This document shows positions 18,172 through 27,603 of a stretch of 64,000 nucleotides of DNA, piece by piece. Origin of the DNA: Thermogemmatispora tikiterensis (GTDB lineage Bacteria; Chloroflexota; Ktedonobacteria; Ktedonobacterales; Ktedonobacteraceae); the NCBI RefSeq assembly GCF_003268475.1, contig NZ_MCIF01000002.1:3149382-3213381 (forward strand), read 5' to 3'. A program made the position numbers and the translations under genes. The notes below the pieces were generated by a model that was not told the origin of the DNA, made no database searches, and saw nothing but the letters and a program-made list of their open reading frames with translations. How positions within the stretch are numbered: position 1 is the stretch's first letter; every line of letters begins with the position of its first letter.

Positions 18172-18578
18172 GCTTGATCTCAGAAATACTGACCATTCTG
18201 GACTGGGTGATCATCGCCACTGCGATGGGAGCCGTTGTCTGGCTGATCACTCAGCCATATTTACGGGGCTGGTCGCGGGCCGAGCGACGTGCCTCCGATC
18301 TGTTGCGCGATATTCTGACGCCCGAGCAGTTCCGTCAGCTCCTCTGGCATGGCTATCTGGAGGTGCCTAGCCCTACTGCCCCCCAGCGCATCTATCGCGT
18401 GCCCCGCGGTAAAGGCTTCGTCCAGGTCATCGAAAATGGCCGCGCGACGATGCGCCTCTGCCTTCAGCCAGTGGAAAATCTGCCGGACGCCGACATTGTG
18501 GTGCTCCATAAACTGATGATTGAGGGGAACGAGGAGCTATATTTGCAAAAAGCCAATAAGTATCTCTGTACCGATTGA
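18168..18578 (+). CDS. Uncharacterised membrane-anchored protein coupled to the Gly-Gly protein
   Basis: A 136-residue protein with one N-terminal membrane helix (about 8-30: ILDWVIIATAMGAVVWLIT) and a cytoplasmic domain of mixed strands and helices (LLRDILTPEQFRQLLWHGYL, RIYRVPRGKGFVQVIE, VLHKLMIEGNEELYLQKANK). The stretch from about 48 on resembles a small domain found in other unannotated Chloroflexota proteins, but I cannot name it. It overlaps the upstream gene by four bases. Together they look like a two-gene operon, a soluble partner and a membrane partner. Confidence 0.6.
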   Translation: MSLISEILTILDWVIIATAMGAVVWLITQPYLRGWSRAERRASDLLRDILTPEQFRQLLWHGYLEVPSPTAPQRIYRVPRGKGFVQVIENGRATMRLCLQPVENLPDADIVVLHKLMIEGNEELYLQKANKYLCTD

Positions 18579-19040
18579 TCAACCGCTCGATGAACCGATG
18601 GCGCGGGCATACTCGTCCGCCCACCAGCCCTTCGTAGCAGCCACAGCGTGATTGCTCGCAGGCGGGCCTGGGCCCGGCGGAGCTTCTCCCCTCCCTATAA
18701 CAGGGGGTGAGGAACAGGGCTGACGGGTTCCTGGCCTGCTTTTGCTCTCTGCCTGCCGCATCCCGACCAGGAAGACAGATACTCTGAGCCAGCAGGCCCT
18801 TCCCCACAGAGACCGCCCTCCGCCAGCACGCTAAGCCGCTTGTTCCATCGTCATATGGCCTGCTTCCCTGCTCCTCTTACCTGTTTGCTGTTCGCCTCCG
18901 CACCTTCCTGGGTCGCCAGCTGCCAGCTACCACCGCAGGCCGGTTCCCCAGAATGACCGCTTGCGAGCAGGCGCACCATCTTGGCGCCATGCCAGCCTGG
19001 GCCTCTCTCCCAGCCGCCAGCGCAGCCAGATCACTGCTTG
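18579..19040. other. Convergent intergenic region, 462 bp
   Basis: Lies between the 3' ends of the membrane-anchored gene and the DUF3090 gene. I see no gene, promoter or strong terminator; only a weak hairpin CCCCT/AGGGG near 18688-18706. Confidence 0.5.
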
Positions 19041-19682
19041 CTAGTCGCCCTCTTCTTCCCTCTCTTCGCCGTCGTCGTCGTCATCGTCATCGTCGTCTTC
19101 TTCCAGCAGCTGGATGATCTGACGATGGCCATTCTGCTTCTCGCACATATGCGGCCCCTCTTCCAGCGGCATATGGCAGAAAGGGCAGACAGGGCGCCCC
19201 GCGGCGACAATACGTGTGATCATGCTGGTCAGAGCCTGAGCCTGGGCATGCGTGAAGGACAAAGTCAGCGCGCGATCCTCACGGACACGTCCGCGCAGCT
19301 CCTGGCCCGTCTCCATGATGATCTCCAGGGGAACCGCCATGAGAATGATCAGCTCTCGCCGGAAGTCGTAGCTAAGCTTCAATTGCGCTACTTGAAACTC
19401 CTCGTCGGGGATCAACGGGAAATCGGCAGGCATGCCCAGTGGTATCTCTTCTTCTTCTTCGCCTTCCTGCCGGGCCCGCGCCTCAACGCGCAGGATCTTG
19501 CCTTGCGTCACTTGGGTCAGCAGGCGATCAATAGCCAGCCCCAGCTCGTTGAGCTGCATCTTTTCCATCCACATAATGGCAGAGCCACTTTCGCTGCGCG
19601 CAAACAGGCGAAAGCGACGCTGTCCCGGTGGGCCAACAGCATCCGCGCCCAGTAGTTCCACCAGACCTAAATCTCTGCTCAT
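19041..19682 (-). CDS. DUF3090 family protein with poly-Asp tail
   Basis: A 213-residue protein of the DUF3090 (TIGR03847) family of Actinobacteria and Chloroflexota. It shows the family start (VGPPGQRRFRLFARSESGS, MEKMQLNELGLAIDRLL), the central LSYDFRRELIILMAVPLE-like strands and the C-terminal zinc-knuckle CPFCHMPLEEGPHMCEKQNGH. The function is unknown. After the knuckle comes an acidic tail with nine Asp in a row, coded by a GAC/GAT trinucleotide run around 19070-19105; this tail is not a family feature as far as I know. GGAGG precedes the ATG. The region upstream (19683-20154) carries no recognisable gene. Confidence 0.88.
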   Translation of the reverse strand: MSRDLGLVELLGADAVGPPGQRRFRLFARSESGSAIMWMEKMQLNELGLAIDRLLTQVTQGKILRVEARARQEGEEEEEIPLGMPADFPLIPDEEFQVAQLKLSYDFRRELIILMAVPLEIIMETGQELRGRVREDRALTLSFTHAQAQALTSMITRIVAAGRPVCPFCHMPLEEGPHMCEKQNGHRQIIQLLEEDDDDDDDDDGEEREEEGD

Positions 19683-20154
19683 CGGACCTCCTCTTTGCCC
19701 CTACGTGAAGAGTGTCTTGGTTCCTTCTGATGATCGATACGCCTGTCTTTGCAGTGACAGCCACTCTCACGCCGCGACTGCTCTGCTCCGTGCCTTCGTC
19801 TTCTCTCTCCCGGCCTCCACTTAGCTACCCGGCGTCAGACAGGCAAGGGAGAGACAGGATAATCCCTGCCCTCTTTCAGCAATTGTAAACGCCGCCTGCC
19901 AGAGAGAACAGGGCCGGAGAGAGCGATATCTCAGATCACGGACCAGGATGGCTGGTGAGAGCCAGGACGAGCTTCCCCAACCATCCGCAACGAGACGCAG
20001 CTTGCTCCTGCGCTCGCTTACCTATGCACCTGCCGAGAGACCCCCTCTCTCCTATCAGCCTGCCATTATTCGCTCACCGGCTCGCCTCTTCAACTTGGGC
20101 CTGCGTCTCTCTCTGTGGGCACGCCTACGCTTCTGTGGCGTAGCATAGGCAGCG
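19683..20154. other. Intergenic region, 472 bp
   Basis: Between the start of DUF3090 and the end of the 2-hydroxyacid dehydrogenase gene, both on the minus strand. Short frames exist but lack ribosome sites and homology. A small hairpin CTACGC-N7-GCGTAG (20125-20143) follows the dehydrogenase stop codon and could help termination; it has no T run. Confidence 0.5.
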
Positions 20155-21138
20155 TCAGTAGCCACGCTGTGGGTCATAGCGATTACGCAGCGGCTCGCCA
20201 CGGCGATAACGCTGGAGGTTATCGACAAAGAGCGAAGCCAGCCGGGCGCCATAGTGAACGCTTTCACCCGAAATATGGGGCGTCAGAATGACGTTGGGCA
20301 GCGAGTAGAGCGGGCTGTCCGGGGGCAGCGGCTCCACTTCGGTCACATCGAGGCCCGCCCCAGCAATCCAGCCCTCGCGCAGGGCGCGGATCAGGGCCTG
20401 CTCATCGATGATGCGCCCACGAGCCACATTGACCAGATAAGCCGTGCGGCGCATGGCACGTAGCTCCGGCTCGCCTATCAGGCGCTCTGTCTCAGGCGTC
20501 AGCGGCGTCGCGATCACAATGTAGTCGCATAGTGGCAGCATCTCCCGCAGCTGGCTGAAAGCATAATAGCGCTCGACGTCTTGATCCTGCTCGCCTCCCC
20601 TGGCCGAGCGCCTCACCCCGAGGACACGCATGCCGAAAGCCCGTCCCAAGCGCGCAACGTAGCGTCCAATATGGCCCACACCAATGATCCCCAGCGTCTG
20701 CCCATAGAGTTCCAGCGTGCGCAGATGATACCAGGCAGTATTGCCCCAGACATGGCGATCCTGCAGGCGCACCAGCTCGGGCCAGGAACGATTGAACATG
20801 ATCATGCTGCCAAAGACATACTCCCCAATGGTTGAGGCATGGATGCCAGAAGCAGTGGTCACAATTACCCCGCTGGCAGGATCAAGCAGACCCGTGTCGC
20901 GCAGGCCATCAACGCCTGCACCAGCGAATTGTAGCCAGCGCAAACGCGGGGCGAGCTGACGGATATTCTTGGGCAACCAGAAGCCACAGATGACTTCGAC
21001 ATCCTCCGCATGCGCCGCTAGCTCCTCGTCCCGTGTAGCAACCACAACTTCGCTCTGGGCCGCTTCGCGAATCTTCTCCAGCGCTTCATCATCGAAGGGG
21101 AAGGTACAGAGCACTTTCAGACCCTGATGTTGACTCAC
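20155..21138 (-). CDS. D-2-hydroxyacid dehydrogenase
   Basis: A 327-residue NAD(P)-dependent dehydrogenase of the D-isomer-specific family. The nucleotide-binding motif is GIIGVGHIGRYVARLGRAFG. The catalytic Arg is in VNVARGRIIDEQAL, the Glu in LDVTEVEPLPPDSPLY, and the His in VILTPHISG. It interconverts a 2-hydroxy acid and a 2-oxo acid; the exact substrate cannot be told (the short N-terminus and architecture resemble glyoxylate/hydroxypyruvate- or CtBP-like members). No pathway partner is adjacent. Confidence 0.9.
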   Translation of the reverse strand: MSQHQGLKVLCTFPFDDEALEKIREAAQSEVVVATRDEELAAHAEDVEVICGFWLPKNIRQLAPRLRWLQFAGAGVDGLRDTGLLDPASGVIVTTASGIHASTIGEYVFGSMIMFNRSWPELVRLQDRHVWGNTAWYHLRTLELYGQTLGIIGVGHIGRYVARLGRAFGMRVLGVRRSARGGEQDQDVERYYAFSQLREMLPLCDYIVIATPLTPETERLIGEPELRAMRRTAYLVNVARGRIIDEQALIRALREGWIAGAGLDVTEVEPLPPDSPLYSLPNVILTPHISGESVHYGARLASLFVDNLQRYRRGEPLRNRYDPQRGY

Positions 21139-21593
21139 AGCCAGACTCTCCTTATCAGATCAGACGAGCATTTGCTGAGACAGCACAATGATACAGTGAA
21201 AACAGGCTCGCTGAGCGTCACCGCGTCTCTTTCCTCAGTCTATCCGAATTGGTTGCTTTCTGGCAAGCCGTCGCCTGGGCAGCCCTGCATTTGGCCAAGC
21301 CGTCAGTGCCTGCTGTTCCACCCACCCACCAGTGGGCGCCAGGATCGGATAGGGGAAAAGCCTGCTAGATCAGATCTAGCAGCGAGACAGGTTACTGATA
21401 GTAAATGGCCTTCGCTCATGATCAGTAAGAAACACGTACACATTAGTTGTTCAGGCTCTGGGAATTGTTCTGGAGAAGTATAGAAAGCAAGAGCATGAAA
21501 AGTCAAGGGAGAGGGACACGGCGCCCTTCTCAGCAGCAGACTCTTGCCCGATCAAGCCCAGGGGAACCGGGACAGGAGGAAGGCGGTGCGGCC
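21139..21593. other. Intergenic region with a 21-bp palindrome, 455 bp
   Basis: No gene is seen. The notable element is CTGCTAGATC-A-GATCTAGCAG (21362-21382), a palindrome with perfect 10-bp arms around one base. It sits about 220 bases upstream of the dehydrogenase start and 210 bases downstream of the PAP2-like stop. It could be an operator or a factor-dependent transcript end; there is no T run. Confidence 0.55.
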
Positions 21594-22364
21594 TTAGAGG
21601 CCGACCAGCAGCAGCACGCCCAGGGCCAGGCCCATGCTGAGGAGCGCTCCGCTGATAACCTGCGCCGGAGTATGACGTCCTAAAACCACCCGCGACCAGC
21701 AGACCAGCCCCAGCAGAAGGAACGATGGCAGAAAAATCAAGCCATAGAGGATGGTCAACACCGTGGCCGCCCCGGCTAGCGCCGCCGCATGGATGCTGAT
21801 CTTCCACCAGAGGGTAATCAGCAGGAGGAGCAGCCCCAGAAGCAAGGTCAGGCTGAGCGCCAGCTCCAGGCTCTGTGGAGCGTGCAGCAGGAGCAACAAG
21901 AGCAATCCCAAACTATAGGAGAACAGGCTGACAAGGAATGGATGCCAGCGCTCATGGCGGCGCGTGAGGTCCAGATCGCTCACCAATCCCAGACGCACGG
22001 CCAGAACCACATAGAGCAAAGGAGCGGCGCAGACGAAGCCGAGCGTCAGCAGGGCGAAGCCGAGCGACGGCCAGAGGGAGGAGGAGCGATAGAGGGACAC
22101 AAGCAGCACAAAAGGCACCGAGATCGTAGCAGGTGAAAACAACAAGGAAATGCCACGAGCGAAGCGCAACACGAGCGCCGAAGACCCACGAGTCAGCGGT
22201 TGAGGATGGGCGAAAGCCTGGGCCTCTTCCGTTGCCAGCGCCAGGCGCCCGCCGGCTTCATTGAGGGCAGTCTCAGGCAGAGATTTGGACATCGGGCGTC
22301 TTTCTTCCTGTAACTTCATTGCCGTTTTCCAGGCAGACCGGCAGCGGTCCGGCTGCTCACTCAC
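21594..22364 (-). CDS. PAP2-like membrane phosphatase
   Basis: Up to 256 residues, with about six membrane helices from residue 70 on. The late segments fit a PAP2 (type 2 phosphatidic acid phosphatase) core: a basic segment LTRRHERWHP between helices, KISIHAAALAGA in place of the PSGH loop, and SRVVLGRHTPAQVISGA matching the SRxxxxxHxxxD motif, though the final Asp is not clear and the PSGH serine is only loosely placed. It may dephosphorylate a lipid phosphate. The longest frame starts at GTG; ATG at 22319 or 22292, the latter after AGGAAGAAAG, is likelier. It follows the glycosyltransferase gene by 17 bases (about 90 from the later ATG) and is probably cotranscribed. Confidence 0.7.
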   Translation of the reverse strand: MSEQPDRCRSAWKTAMKLQEERRPMSKSLPETALNEAGGRLALATEEAQAFAHPQPLTRGSSALVLRFARGISLLFSPATISVPFVLLVSLYRSSSLWPSLGFALLTLGFVCAAPLLYVVLAVRLGLVSDLDLTRRHERWHPFLVSLFSYSLGLLLLLLLHAPQSLELALSLTLLLGLLLLLITLWWKISIHAAALAGAATVLTILYGLIFLPSFLLLGLVCWSRVVLGRHTPAQVISGALLSMGLALGVLLLVGL

Positions 22365-22381
22365 TCACCCGGCGAACCCAA

Positions 22382-23551
22382 TCAAGCCGCCAGCAGAGTC
22401 TGCTCTCTCTGCCGAATCACTTCCTCATAGCCACGCAGCAGCGACTCCATCGCCTCATACCAGCTATACCTGGCAGCCTGAGCGAGCGCTGCGGCGCGCA
22501 TGCGTTCTCGCGTCGCCCGCTCATAGATCAGGCGCTCTAGCAAGTGCCGATAGGCAGCGACCTGCGCCGCCGGGCTGAGGCCAGTGGGGTCCAGCAGCAG
22601 ACCCTGCTCCTCCGGGGCCACCAAATCACAGACCCCTTCGGCCCGCAGAGCCACGACCGGCAGGCCGGAGGCCATTGCTTCAAGCACCACCTGTCCGAAG
22701 GTCTCGGTGGTCGACGGAAAGGCAAAGACATCGGCAGAAGCGTAGGCCTCAGCCAGGGTCTCGCCGCTCAGATAGCCAGTAAACGTCACCGGCAGCCCGG
22801 CCAGAGCCTGGCGCAATTCAGTTAGAGCCGGTCCTCCACCAACCACAACCAGATGGCAGCGACGATGGTCCAGCTGGCGATAAGCATTGGCTAACAACAA
22901 GAGATTCTTCTCCCGCGAGATGCGACCTACATAGAGCAGGACACAGCGTTCGTCTGTCCCCTCTTCAGTACCCAGCCAGGCAGCGCGCAACGCCGGGCGG
23001 CGACGCTCCGGTCGAAAGAGAGCACTGTCCACTCCTCGGGGCCAGAGACGCACACGCTGGAAGCCCTGATAGCGCAAAGTTCTGGCTGTTGAAGGAGACG
23101 GACAGAAGGTCAGAGAGCAGTGATTGTGTAGAAAGCGATTGTAGCGCCACATGGGGCCGGTCAGCCAGGGAAAGCCAAAATGGCGACAGTAGGCAGCGAG
23201 ATTGGTATGGTAGGAAGAGACCAGGGGACGGCGCAGCAGCCTGGCCACGGCCACCCCTACGGCTCCCAGCACAACGGGATCGACAACATGAATAATATCA
23301 GGCTGGAACTCCTGGAGCTTCTTCACAAAGAGGGGACGGAAAAAGTTAAACTTGAGTTCTGGGTAGAAAGGAAGTGGGAGACCGGGCGTCGTCACGATCT
23401 CCGCCCCAGCATACTCGTGCATCCCACAGCGCGGGCCTAACAAGAGCGCCCGATGGCCAGCAGCCTCCAGATGGGAGAGGAGCCGCGCCAGCGTACGCGT
23501 CACCCCATCCAGCTTGGGCAAGAAATTCTCCGTAATAATCGCGACCCGCAT
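22382..23551 (-). CDS. Glycosyltransferase family 4 (PimB/mannosyltransferase-like)
   Basis: A 389-residue GT-B glycosyltransferase. The start is ATG 23551 (MRVAIITENFLPKLDGV), six bases after AAAGGAGG; the longer frame has no such support. Landmarks: the N-terminal acceptor loop LPKLDGVTRTL, the GRISREKNLLLLANAY donor-binding stretch, and the EX7E-type motif in FPSTTETFGQVVLEAMASGL. The closest-looking groups transfer mannose or glucose to lipid acceptors (PimB, MgtA type). The PAP2-like gene directly downstream suggests a glycolipid or polyprenol-lipid role. Confidence 0.88.
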   Translation of the reverse strand: MRVAIITENFLPKLDGVTRTLARLLSHLEAAGHRALLLGPRCGMHEYAGAEIVTTPGLPLPFYPELKFNFFRPLFVKKLQEFQPDIIHVVDPVVLGAVGVAVARLLRRPLVSSYHTNLAAYCRHFGFPWLTGPMWRYNRFLHNHCSLTFCPSPSTARTLRYQGFQRVRLWPRGVDSALFRPERRRPALRAAWLGTEEGTDERCVLLYVGRISREKNLLLLANAYRQLDHRRCHLVVVGGGPALTELRQALAGLPVTFTGYLSGETLAEAYASADVFAFPSTTETFGQVVLEAMASGLPVVALRAEGVCDLVAPEEQGLLLDPTGLSPAAQVAAYRHLLERLIYERATRERMRAAALAQAARYSWYEAMESLLRGYEEVIRQREQTLLAA

Positions 23552-23941
23552 CGCAGTCCTCCTTTGTCGCCTGCTCTGCCCCGCACAGCATCTCGCTCGC
23601 TGCCTGCTCGTCAACAACCAACCTTTCGCCTGCCTCCAGATCCTGGCAGCGGCACCCTTCAAGGAGAATCTTCAGTCAGCAGCGTTATAGCTGTGTAAAA
23701 TTCCCTCAAAGATCCCGTTAAGCCCGGACAAAATTTGTGCACGCAGCTAAGATATCATTGTTCACCTGTCAGCAGAGGAGATAGAATATCCATAGAGGGA
23801 GAAAGTCATAGCAGAAGGAGGGAGGAAAGGAAAGAGAGGGCAAAAGGGCTGCGCGTCACACAGCAGCGAGCTGGGCAACCACGAAGGTGCCCCGCTCACC
23901 AGCGAGGCTGGCAGCTATCATGAAGAGGAGGGAGGTCAGCA
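23552..23941. other. Divergent control region, 390 bp
   Basis: Between the glycosyltransferase and the response regulator. It holds TTGTTC (23758-23763), 18 bases, TAGAAT (23782-23787) towards the regulator, followed by a purine-rich leader of about 150 bases. No gene. Confidence 0.45.
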
Positions 23942-24625
23942 TTGTCATCACCAGTTATCCGGCTTCTCCTCTGCGAGGACCAGACCCTGATGCGTCAGGG
24001 ACTGCGCACCATCCTCGATCTGGAGCCTGGTATGGAGGTCGTCGGCGAGGCCGCCGATGGTGAGGAGGCGGTCAGGCGCTACGGCGAGCTGCGACAGGCC
24101 GGGCTGGGGCCAGACATCGTCTTGATGGATATACAGATGCCCCTTATGAGTGGAGTTGAAGCGACTGCCGCTATTTTGAGCACCTACCCGGATGCCAGGG
24201 TCATCATGCTGACCACCTTCGACTATGATGACTACGTCTTCGAGTCTATCAAAGCCGGAGCGGCGGGCTATGTGCTCAAGGACCTGCCCGCCGAAGAGCT
24301 AGCGGCCACCATTCGCCGTGTTGCTCAGGGGGAGCCGTTCATTCAGCCGAGCATCGCTAGCAAGCTGCTCATCGAGTTTGGCCGGCGAGAGAAAGGAGAC
24401 CGGAACCAGCCACAGAGCGCCGAGGGCAGGGGGGAGGGACTGAGCGCCCGCGAGCGCGATGTACTGCGACTGCTGGCCCAGGGAGCCAGCAATCGCGAGA
24501 TCGCCCAGCAACTGTGCCTGGCCGAGGGTACTGTCAAAAACCATGTCTCCAACATCTTGAGCAAGCTGCAGGTAACTAACCGCACACAGGCCGCGAGCAA
24601 GGCCCGCGAGCGCAAGCTGATTTGA
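23942..24625 (+). CDS. NarL/LuxR-type response regulator
   Basis: A 227-residue two-domain regulator. The receiver has an acidic pair in LLLCEDQTLMRQGL, phospho-acceptor Asp in DIVLMDIQMPLMSG, and Lys in GYVLKDLPAEEL. The C-terminal LuxR HTH runs LSARERDVLRLLAQGASNRE to VKNHVSNILSKLQ. It starts at TTG after GGGAGG. No histidine kinase is adjacent, so it is an orphan in this window. The linker between domains is Gly/Arg-rich. The target is unknown. Confidence 0.92.
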   Translation: MSSPVIRLLLCEDQTLMRQGLRTILDLEPGMEVVGEAADGEEAVRRYGELRQAGLGPDIVLMDIQMPLMSGVEATAAILSTYPDARVIMLTTFDYDDYVFESIKAGAAGYVLKDLPAEELAATIRRVAQGEPFIQPSIASKLLIEFGRREKGDRNQPQSAEGRGEGLSARERDVLRLLAQGASNREIAQQLCLAEGTVKNHVSNILSKLQVTNRTQAASKARERKLI

Positions 24626-24983
24626 GCGGAGCAGGTTAGCGAACGAGCAGGCAGGGGCAGACGAGGGAGGGCCTCACAGCCAGGGTGCACAAATAATAGA
24701 TACGATCCCCGGGAATAGGAATCAAGCAGACAAGAGCGGCGTTGGCCTTCGGGAACCGGGTAGCTGGCACTTGAGTGAGGCTATCCGTAGAAATACGCAA
24801 TCGGCAGAGGGCAACGCTCGCCGGGTGCCTGCACTCTGAAGGCGAGAGAGCGGCTTGGGACAGGAAGCGAGCCGGGAGCGAAGGCGCTTGAGGGATGCTG
24901 TGATTGCGTTGCACAGACAGTCAGCCTTATGCTATAATCCTCACGGTATGATATAATCGTGAGACAAGCGGGACAACATAAGG
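24626..24983. other. Region between the response regulator and the atp operon, 358 bp
   Basis: No gene. Its last 75 bases hold the atp promoter and a second -10-like TATAAT (24952-24957). Confidence 0.55.
24909..24957 (+). promoter_or_regulatory. Promoter of the ATP synthase operon
   Basis: TTGCAC (24909-24914), 18 bases, perfect TATAAT (24933-24938). A second perfect TATAAT lies at 24952-24957 without a good -35, perhaps a tandem start. The leader is about 25-40 bases. Confidence 0.65.
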
Positions 24984-25211
24984 ATGAGTAAGAAGCCTCC
25001 CCCCACCCTGTGGGAAATCGTGGGGCCAGTGGGAGGATTGGGGTTCACAATTGCAGTCCCCATTGCCGCAGGAGCCATTCTTGGTCACTACCTGGATGGC
25101 GTGTTGCGTACCGCACCGTTGTGTATACTTCTCGGGCTGCTGCTTGGCCTGATTACGGGAATATACGGCGCGTACCGTTTATTTAAAACCTTCTTCTCAA
25201 GCATAAGATAG
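24984..25211 (+). CDS. AtpZ/AtpI-like small membrane protein
   Basis: A 75-residue protein with two membrane helices (about 14-34 and 43-67), joined by HYLDGVLRTAPL and starting MSKKPPPTLWEIVG. It matches the AtpZ/AtpI family that heads many atp operons and is thought to help c-ring assembly or Mg/Ca uptake; the role is not settled. It lies directly upstream of atpB and is first in the operon. Confidence 0.8.
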   Translation: MSKKPPPTLWEIVGPVGGLGFTIAVPIAAGAILGHYLDGVLRTAPLCILLGLLLGLITGIYGAYRLFKTFFSSIR

Positions 25212-25270
25212 ACGGCGTCGACGTTGACAGACCGGGCCACGCAGAGCACGATTCGGATGGAGGATATTGA

Positions 25271-26209
25271 GTGCTCTGGAAATTTCCTGAGGTATCGCTG
25301 GCACCAGAGGTCATATGGAATCCAGGCGGTATCTTTCCAATAACCAATACGCTCTTATGTACCTGGATCACCATTCTCGCTCTGGTTGCTTTTTTCTACT
25401 TTGGCACACGCAACGCTTCGCTGATCCCCTCGGGTTTTCAAAACTTCGTGGAGTGGATCGTCGAGTTCCTGGTGAATCTGGTCAACGGTGTGGTTGGCTC
25501 GCGGAAGGATAAAGCGGCGCGCTTCTTCCCGTGGGTCGCTTCCTTCTTTATCTTCATTCTTTGTGCCAACCTGATGGACGTGTTGCCGGGCATCGACACC
25601 ATTGGCAGCCTCAAAGGAGAGGAGATCGCCCATGTTGGAGGGAACTGTGCGCCGGTCTTGGGTTTCCTGCCTTCGTGTCAGCCGCTCTCGCTGGGACCGA
25701 TTCACTTCCTCTTTGGCAACATTTCGAACCTGATCACCCCCTGGTTCCGCCCGCCGACCACTGATCTTAACCTGACAGTGGCGATGGCCTTGCTTTCGGT
25801 GGGGGCAACTCAGTTCTTCGGCTTCTACCATCTGGGTGCCAAAGAGCACCTATCAAAGTACTTCAATTTCCGAGCACTACGCAAAGGCCCGATGGGCCTC
25901 ATCGATGTTGTCGTCGGGCTGCTGGAGATTATCTCCGAAGCTGCGCGTATCATTTCCTTCTCCTTCCGTCTCTTTGGCAATATCTTCGCTGGTAGCCTTG
26001 TGCTGGCTGCGTTTGCCTTCATCCTGCCATTCGTGGCCGCGATCATCTTCATTCCCTTCGAGATCTTCGTCGCGGTGATGCAGGCTTTGATCTTCGCCCT
26101 GTTGACGCTGGTCTTCATGGAGATCGGCACCACCAGCCACGAGGCTCACGAGGAGCATCTTGTCGAAGAGGAGCAGAAGGTACTACAAGGGGAGAAGGCC
26201 GCCGCGTAG
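25271..26209 (+). CDS. atpB: ATP synthase Fo subunit a
   Basis: A 312-residue membrane subunit forming the proton half-channels against the c ring. The essential Arg is in the fourth core helix (SEAARIISFSFRLFGNIFAG). The N-terminal SLAPEVIWNPGGIFPITNTL matches the family. GTG start, seven bases after GGAGG (25259-25263). The loop between the second and third helices is long and carries three Cys, and the tail is acidic. It is followed by a 296-base gap before atpE. Confidence 0.95.
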   Translation: MLWKFPEVSLAPEVIWNPGGIFPITNTLLCTWITILALVAFFYFGTRNASLIPSGFQNFVEWIVEFLVNLVNGVVGSRKDKAARFFPWVASFFIFILCANLMDVLPGIDTIGSLKGEEIAHVGGNCAPVLGFLPSCQPLSLGPIHFLFGNISNLITPWFRPPTTDLNLTVAMALLSVGATQFFGFYHLGAKEHLSKYFNFRALRKGPMGLIDVVVGLLEIISEAARIISFSFRLFGNIFAGSLVLAAFAFILPFVAAIIFIPFEIFVAVMQALIFALLTLVFMEIGTTSHEAHEEHLVEEEQKVLQGEKAAA

Positions 26210-26298
26210 TGCCTGCACCTCGCCGTCTGCGAGCCTCCTCAGCCGCCTGGCCTGGCCGGGGAGGTTCTCTTGTGAACGCGCCCGCCCGATTACTCTGA

Positions 26299-26721
<423 letters not shown>

Positions 26722-27075
26722 GGCAGCAGGGACAGGTGAGGACGAGCCGAGCACGCACGCCCCTGCTCGGCGCCGGGCCCAGGCTTCGGCCAGCCAGTGA
26801 GAAGCAGTCGCGACCAGATCTCGTTCTACCTCGCTGGCCCCGGCGCCGTTCGCGGTGCCAGGCGGGCCGCTCGTCCCGCCTGCCGGAGTGCACCCAGTGA
26901 GCCTGATGATGCGGGTATGTCCAATGCGTCACACGCCTATCAAGACCGTGGTCTCAGTTCTCTCCAAGCCGAGGGATGAGATCTGCGAGAGGATCTTGCT
27001 GATCACTCTCTCCGCTGGCTCACCCGCATTGAGGGCGCGAACCAAACGCCTTGAAGAAAGAAGGAGGGGGTCGGC
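26722..27075. other. atpE-atpF intergenic gap, 354 bp
   Basis: No gene or clear promoter. A gap of this size between c and b is unusual in an atp operon and may adjust the relative expression of the c subunit. The last bases hold AAGGAGG for atpF. Confidence 0.5.
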
Positions 27076-27603
27076 GTGACTTTGATTCTCGCAGCGAGTC
27101 CGCTGGAGGGCCTGGGTATCAATACCTTTGCTTTCCTCTCGCAGCTCGTTAGCTTCATCATCGTGCTGATTCTTCTGCGCAAGTGGGCTTTGCCCACTGT
27201 TCAGCGCATGCTTGATAGACGCGCCGCCATCATCCGCGAGGGCATTGAGAACGCCGAGCGCGCGCGGGAGGAGCTGAAGAATGCCACTGCCCGCGCAGAG
27301 CAGCTGCTGGCCGAGGCACGTCGCGAGGCCCAGGAGGTCATCGCTAACGCGCAGCGCGCCGCTGAGCGCGAGGCCCGCCGCATCGAGGAGGAGGCCCTGG
27401 CGCGCGCCCGCCAGATCGAGCAGCAGCAAATTGAGCATATCCGCCAGGAGGCCGCCCGCGCGCGCGCCGACCTGGGCCGTCTGGTGGTCAATCTCTCTAT
27501 TGCTGCTGCCAGTAAGGTGATCAGTAAGTCCGTCGATAGCAGTGATAACCGCCGCCTGGTTGAAGAGTTCGTCAACGCCAGCCAGGCTACGAAGGGACAG
27601 TAA
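27076..27603 (+). CDS. atpF: ATP synthase Fo subunit b
   Basis: A 175-residue peripheral-stalk subunit: one N-terminal membrane helix (about 15-37, NTFAFLSQLVSFIIVLILL), then a long Ala/Arg/Glu-rich coiled coil that dimerises and holds F1. GTG start, eight bases after AAGGAGG. The stop codon shares a base with the atpH start (TAATG), so the two are coupled. Confidence 0.94.
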   Translation: MTLILAASPLEGLGINTFAFLSQLVSFIIVLILLRKWALPTVQRMLDRRAAIIREGIENAERAREELKNATARAEQLLAEARREAQEVIANAQRAAEREARRIEEEALARARQIEQQQIEHIRQEAARARADLGRLVVNLSIAAASKVISKSVDSSDNRRLVEEFVNASQATKGQ

